Shown here one piece after another: positions 60,207 through 64,000 of a stretch of 64,000 nt of DNA. Under the pieces are notes generated by a model that was not told where the DNA came from, did no database searches, and saw nothing but the letters and a program-made list of their open reading frames with translations. Position numbers and translations under genes: made by a program. Source of the DNA: CSP1-4 sp963777975 (lineage in GTDB: Bacteria > Chloroflexota > Limnocylindria > Limnocylindrales > CSP1-4); assembly GCA_963777975.1 (NCBI GenBank), contig CAVZSO010000013.1, forward strand, positions 310,001 to 374,000, in the 5' to 3' direction. Position 1 is the stretch's first letter. Each line of letters starts with the position of its first letter.

Positions 60207-60298
60207 CACGCTCATGCACGCGCGGCAGCGCAGGGCCAGCGGCCGACGGGCACCCGCAGCGGATGCGGCGCCGGCCTGCCCCCCGGAGGCGCTGCGAT

Positions 60299-61759
60299 TC
60301 AGTATGCGCGGGCGAAGAGGACGCGCTGCTCGGAAGGGCGACCGTCGACGATGCACGCACCGGACTCGCGCGGCGCGTCGAACGGGATGACGCGGATGGT
60401 GGCCCCCGTCTCATCGCTGACCTTCCGCTCGCAGGCGGCGTCACCACACCAGTGGGCCATCAGGAACCCGCCTGGACCTTCGGCGATCTCACGGAATCGG
60501 GCGTATTCGTCGACGTCATGGGTGTTCTCGGCGCGGAAGTCGAGCGCACGCTGGAAGACAGCAGCCTGATAGGCGGCGAGGCGGGTCGGCAGCTCGGTGG
60601 CCAGCGCGTCGAGCGGGACGGGTTCCTTGCCGCGGTCCGTCCGACGGACGAGCACGCCCTGGCCCGCGGCGACGTCTCGCGGCCCGATCTCGAGCCGGAA
60701 GGGCACGCCGCGCAGCTCCCAATGGTTGTACTTGAAGCCCGGCGACTCCTCGCGGCGATCGACTTTCAGCCGCAGCGGGCCCGATGCGGTCTGGACGTCA
60801 GCCAGCGACGCCTCCAGGCGCTCGATGGCGCCCTCGACGGCGATCCTCCCCTCTTCGTCCCGGAAGATGGGCACGACCACGACCTGGATCGGCGCCGCAT
60901 TGGGTGGCAGGACGAGCCCGGCATCGTCGCCGTGGGCCATGATCGTGGCCCCGACCATGCGCGTCGAGAAGCCCCACGACGTACCCCACGGATTCTTGCG
61001 GATGTTGTCTCGATCGAGGAACTCGATGCCCGCCGACTTGGCGAAGTTCTGGCCGAGCATGTGGCTGGTGCCCGCCTGGAGCGCCTTGCGGTCGCGCATC
61101 ATGGCTTCCACGGCATGCGTGTAGACCGCGCCGGGGAACGTCTCGGCCGGGCTCTTCCGCCCGCGGATGACCGGGATGGCCAGCCAGTCCTCGGCCACCT
61201 TGCGGTATCCCTCGAGGCCCAGGGCGACCTCGTCGGCGGCCTCGGCCTCGGTGGCATGGAAGGTGTGCGCCTCCTGCCACAGGAACTCGGCGGTGCGCAG
61301 GAAGAGCCGCGTGCGCAGCTCCCAGCGGACGACGTTGTTCCACAGGTTCATGAGCAGGGGCAGATCGCGATAGGACTGGATCCAGTCCTTCACGACGTCG
61401 GCGATGATGGCCTCGCTCGTCGGCCGGATGGCCAGCCACTCGCTGAGCTCCTCGCCGCCGGCATGCGTCACCCAGGCGACCTGGGGATTGAAGCCCTCGA
61501 CGTGCTCGGCCTCCTTCTCGAGGAGGGAGCGGGGCACGAAGAGCGGGAAGTACACGTTGTCGTGGCCGGTCTTCTTGATGTAGCGATCGAGCTCGTCGCG
61601 CATCGATTCCCAGAGCGCGAAGCCGTAGGGTCGGATGATCATGCAGCCGCGGACCGGTGAGTAATCGGCCAGCTGCGCCTTGAGGACGACGTCGTTGTAC
61701 CAGCCGGGGAAGTCCTCCGACTGGCGCGCGATGCTCGTGACGAAGCCGTCCTTGGCCAC
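60299..61759 (-). CDS. proS: Proline-tRNA ligase, archaeal/eukaryotic type
   Basis: Class II synthetase of the short ProS type without an insertion editing domain. Motif 2 (RWELRTRLFLRTAEFLWQE with FHATEAEA), AAPIQVVVVPIF leading the anticodon-binding domain, and the C-terminal zinc-binding-like domain (WCGDAACERKVSDETGATIRVIPFD) are visible. It ends FARAY, the C-terminal tyrosine typical of this group. Length 486 is normal. A long upstream gap separates it from ispG, so it probably has its own promoter. Confidence 0.96.
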   Translation of the reverse strand: MAKDGFVTSIARQSEDFPGWYNDVVLKAQLADYSPVRGCMIIRPYGFALWESMRDELDRYIKKTGHDNVYFPLFVPRSLLEKEAEHVEGFNPQVAWVTHAGGEELSEWLAIRPTSEAIIADVVKDWIQSYRDLPLLMNLWNNVVRWELRTRLFLRTAEFLWQEAHTFHATEAEAADEVALGLEGYRKVAEDWLAIPVIRGRKSPAETFPGAVYTHAVEAMMRDRKALQAGTSHMLGQNFAKSAGIEFLDRDNIRKNPWGTSWGFSTRMVGATIMAHGDDAGLVLPPNAAPIQVVVVPIFRDEEGRIAVEGAIERLEASLADVQTASGPLRLKVDRREESPGFKYNHWELRGVPFRLEIGPRDVAAGQGVLVRRTDRGKEPVPLDALATELPTRLAAYQAAVFQRALDFRAENTHDVDEYARFREIAEGPGGFLMAHWCGDAACERKVSDETGATIRVIPFDAPRESGACIVDGRPSEQRVLFARAY

Positions 61760-62256
61760 GGATCCTCCTGGCTCGATGTCGACGATGGGTGCCGGCTCGC
61801 TCGATGTCCGGTGCTCGATGACGAGCGCGCCGGGGCGTCTCCCCTCCCCCGACCGGCTGCCTATGCTAACGCAGCGGTGCGCCGAGACACGACGTGGGCG
61901 CTTGGCTCTGACTTACGTGCAGGATCTGCGGCGCCGATGCGGCCAGCGAAGTATGTGCGGCTGGGCACCTGCAAAGAGCCAATCTCTCCCGGCCGCGGAC
62001 GATGCTCGCGTAGCGTGCAAACGGACGAATGAGGCCTCCACCGGTGCCCGCCCCCAGTCGGTGAACGCTTTGCGGCGTCGTGTTCGTTAACCGTTAACGG
62101 CTAACACTGCCGCGCGAGTGACGGCGAAAGTAGCATGGGTTCGGCGAAATGCCCGTGTCCGTGTGCCCGTTTGCTCGCTCGGCGACCAAATCGACGGCGA
62201 TCTCGGCTTCCTTTGGGGGCGAGATGCAATCGCGACGGGCCCGACGCACGGTCCGA
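61760..62256. other. Gene-free interval between proS and ispG
   Basis: About 500 bp with no convincing gene. It holds a -10-like TAGCAT on the - strand (around 61862-61867), three copies of GCTCGATG near proS (61771, 61799, 61813) and a run of three 7-bp repeats at 62085-62105. I see no tRNA or riboswitch fold. Confidence 0.6.
62085..62105. repeat. Three tandem heptamers (CGTTAAC, CGTTAAC, GGCTAAC)
   Basis: Three head-to-tail 7-bp units at 62085, 62092 and 62099; the central part contains the palindrome CCGTTAACGG. The AT-rich patch is unusual in this sequence and lies downstream of ispG, about 325 bp upstream of proS. Possible protein-binding site. Confidence 0.5.
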
Positions 62257-63525
62257 TCAGCGTGGCGCCGCGCTGCCATAGCGCCGCTCCACGTAGCCGT
62301 CGAGGATGGCGATGAACTCGTCGACCAGGCCCTCCCCTCGCAGCGTGGTCGAGAGCGAGCCATCGATGAAGACCGGCGCCACGGGCTCCTCGAAGGTGCC
62401 GGGCAGCGAGATGCCGATGTCGGCGTGCTTCGACTCACCGGGGCCGTTGACGACGCAGCCCATGACCGCCACGTGCATCTCCTCGACGCCGGGGTAGCGC
62501 GCCTTCCAACCAGGCATCTCGTCGCGCAGGTGCGTCTGGATCCGCTGAGCCATCTCCTGGAAGAACGTCGACGTCGTGCGGCCGCAACCGGGGCAGGCCG
62601 AGACCTGGGGCAGGAACGAGCGCAACCCGAGCGACTGCAGGACCTGCTGCGCGACACGCACCTCCTCCGTGCGGTCGCCGCCGGGCTCGGGTGTCAGCGA
62701 GACGCGGATCGTGTCGCCGATGCCCTCCTGGAGCAGGATCGAGAGGGCGGCCGCCGATGCGATCATGCCCTTCATGCCCATGCCGGCCTCGGTCAGGCCG
62801 AGGTGCAGCGGATAGTCGCAGCGCGCGGCCAGCAGGCGGTAGACGTCGACCAGGTCCTGGACGCCGCTGACCTTGGCCGAGAGGACGATCCGGTCGTGAC
62901 CCAGGCCGGTGGCCTCGGCCAGCTCGGCCGAGCGAAGCGCCGACTGGAGCATCGCCTCGATCATCACGTCGCGGGCATCCCGGGGGTCTGCCTGCCGCGC
63001 GTTGGCGTCCATGAGCTCGGTCAGCAGGGCCTGGTCCAGCGAGCCCCAGTTGACGCCGATGCGAACAGGCTTGCCATGCTCGATGGCGGCCTCGACGATG
63101 GTCTGGAAGTGCTCATCGTGGCGCTTGGCGCCGACGTTGCCGGGGTTGATGCGGTACTTGTCGAGTGCCTGCGCCATGGCCGGGTACTCGACCAGCAGCT
63201 GGTGCCCGTTGTAGTGGAAGTCACCGATCACCGGCACGCCGATGCCGAGATCGCGGACCTTGCGGACCATCTCGGGCACGGCCGCGGCGGCAGCGTCGGT
63301 GTTGACCGTCACGCGGACCAGCTCGGAGCCAGCGTGGGCCAGTGCGGCGACCTGGAGCGCAGTGGCGTCCGCGTCGGCGGTGTCGGTATTGGTCATCGAC
63401 TGGACGACGACCGGGTGCCGGCTCCCGACCAGGATGCCGCCGACATCGACGGTCGGGGTCTGGCGCCGACCTGGCAGATGGGGCAGGCCCTCGACCTCGA
63501 CGCCGTCGGGGAGGGCGCGGGTCAC
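62257..63525 (-). CDS. ispG: 4-hydroxy-3-methylbut-2-en-1-yl diphosphate synthase
   Basis: Iron-sulfur enzyme of the MEP isoprenoid pathway. The TIM-barrel part begins VVVQSMTNTDTADADAT and includes NPGNVG and RIGVNWGSLDQ. The C-terminal cluster ligands are in SACPGCGRTT (two Cys) and MGCVVNGPGESKHADIG (third Cys and Glu). Length 422 fits the bacterial short form. The GTG start overlaps the stop of the site-2 protease (GTGA), matching the common rseP-ispG pairing downstream of dxr. Confidence 0.97.
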   Translation of the reverse strand: MTRALPDGVEVEGLPHLPGRRQTPTVDVGGILVGSRHPVVVQSMTNTDTADADATALQVAALAHAGSELVRVTVNTDAAAAAVPEMVRKVRDLGIGVPVIGDFHYNGHQLLVEYPAMAQALDKYRINPGNVGAKRHDEHFQTIVEAAIEHGKPVRIGVNWGSLDQALLTELMDANARQADPRDARDVMIEAMLQSALRSAELAEATGLGHDRIVLSAKVSGVQDLVDVYRLLAARCDYPLHLGLTEAGMGMKGMIASAAALSILLQEGIGDTIRVSLTPEPGGDRTEEVRVAQQVLQSLGLRSFLPQVSACPGCGRTTSTFFQEMAQRIQTHLRDEMPGWKARYPGVEEMHVAVMGCVVNGPGESKHADIGISLPGTFEEPVAPVFIDGSLSTTLRGEGLVDEFIAILDGYVERRYGSAAPR

Positions 63526-64000
63526 GGCGCGGCGCCGAGACGCGCGATATCGAAGATCGTGATGTAGACGAGGAAGGCCATCAGGAGCACGAAGCCGACG
63601 GCATACGTCATCCGTTCGGCGCGCACGCTGATGCGCTCGCCCGAGACGGCCTTGACCAGGGAGACGGCCACCCGCCCGCCGTCCATGGGCGGCAGCGGCA
63701 GCGCATTGACGACGGCCAGGTTGGCGGACAGCAGGGCGATGAGGTAGACGAAGTAGACCGGCGGCAGCTCCCGAACGATGCCCACGGCATTGAGGATGCC
63801 GAGCGGCCCGGAGACCTGCGGGTTGGCGATGTCGGCGAAGAGGTCGCGTACGGCGACCAGGATCAAGCCACAGGCCTCGATGGTCCGTTGCAGCCCGACC
63901 CGGATCGACTCGAGGATCGTGCGCTGGACGTTGTCGCCGACCGCGAGCGTCGGTGACTTGACCCCGAGCGCGCCCTGGGTGACCGCCGCAGCCGCGTCAC
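63522..64000 (-). CDS. rseP: Site-2 protease (RseP-like), C-terminal part (5' partial)
   Basis: Intramembrane zinc metalloprotease C-terminus. The frame is open to the window edge. Visible are membrane segments IEACGLILVAVRDL, FVYLIALLSANLAVVNALPLPPMDGG with the Asp of the metal site (PMDGG), and YAVGFVLLMAFLVYITIF. The N-terminal HExxH and PDZ domain are outside the window. It is coupled to ispG by a GTGA overlap. Confidence 0.9.
   Translation of the reverse strand, partial: DAAAAVTQGALGVKSPTLAVGDNVQRTILESIRVGLQRTIEACGLILVAVRDLFADIANPQVSGPLGILNAVGIVRELPPVYFVYLIALLSANLAVVNALPLPPMDGGRVAVSLVKAVSGERISVRAERMTYAVGFVLLMAFLVYITIFDIARLGAAP

Overview
The window is very GC-rich (about two thirds or more G+C by eye) bacterial chromosome, densely packed with housekeeping genes. 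The gene set points to a Chloroflexota-like bacterium: RNase J together with RNase Y, an archaeal/eukaryotic-type prolyl-tRNA synthetase, a short IF2, a GAAC-N4-GTTC SOS operator at ruvB, and many GTGA/ATGA stop-start overlaps. This placement is an inference from gene content; no marker tree was run.

Layout. 0-9 kb: end of pheT, cvpA, mpg, mutS2 (+), a class A penicillin-binding protein (-), tyrS (+) and a repeat-rich gap. 9.3-12.6 kb: hisC and an EF-G-like GTPase (-). 12.6-28.2 kb: a long + strand run of repair, recombination and RNA genes (yebC, ruvCAB, an ABC exporter, tgt, recA, recX, RNase Y, ymdB, a PHP phosphoesterase, miaB, miaA, hflX). 28.2-39.1 kb: an accessory region with RibD/DHFR-like proteins (one fused to a nucleotide cyclase), a flavoprotein oxidase, a lipoprotein, an ArsR-SRPBCC pair, an alpha/beta hydrolase-LuxR regulator, OsmC, more hydrolases, a LigB-type dioxygenase and a GNAT. 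39.1-64 kb: a long - strand run of core genes (yajQ, murC, pncC, rodZ, ftsK, RNase J, UDG, asd, pnp, rpsO, ribF, truB, nrnA, rbfA, infB, rnpM, nusA, proS, ispG, and a site-2 protease at the edge).

The most unusual item is polynucleotide phosphorylase at 49892-52480. It carries a complete DEDDh (DnaQ/PolC-like) 3'-5' exonuclease domain inserted between its two RNase PH halves, in one uninterrupted frame, with the catalytic residues of both activities retained. A perfect hairpin hides its Shine-Dalgarno sequence. The window also holds RNase J, RNase Y, NrnA, YmdB, RnpM and a PHP phosphoesterase, so it carries much of the cell's RNA-turnover machinery.

A second theme is sequence quality. At least twenty genes, many of them normally essential (nusA, ftsK, murC, mutS2, RNase J), are broken by single-base shifts, mostly an extra base and mostly in short G or C runs. 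They read as intact proteins once each shift is corrected. These look like indel errors of an uncorrected assembly rather than real gene decay. They also explain two apparent gene fusions (ABC ATPase-permease and NrnA-TruB). They do not explain the PNPase-exonuclease or the RibD-cyclase architectures, which read cleanly through in one frame.
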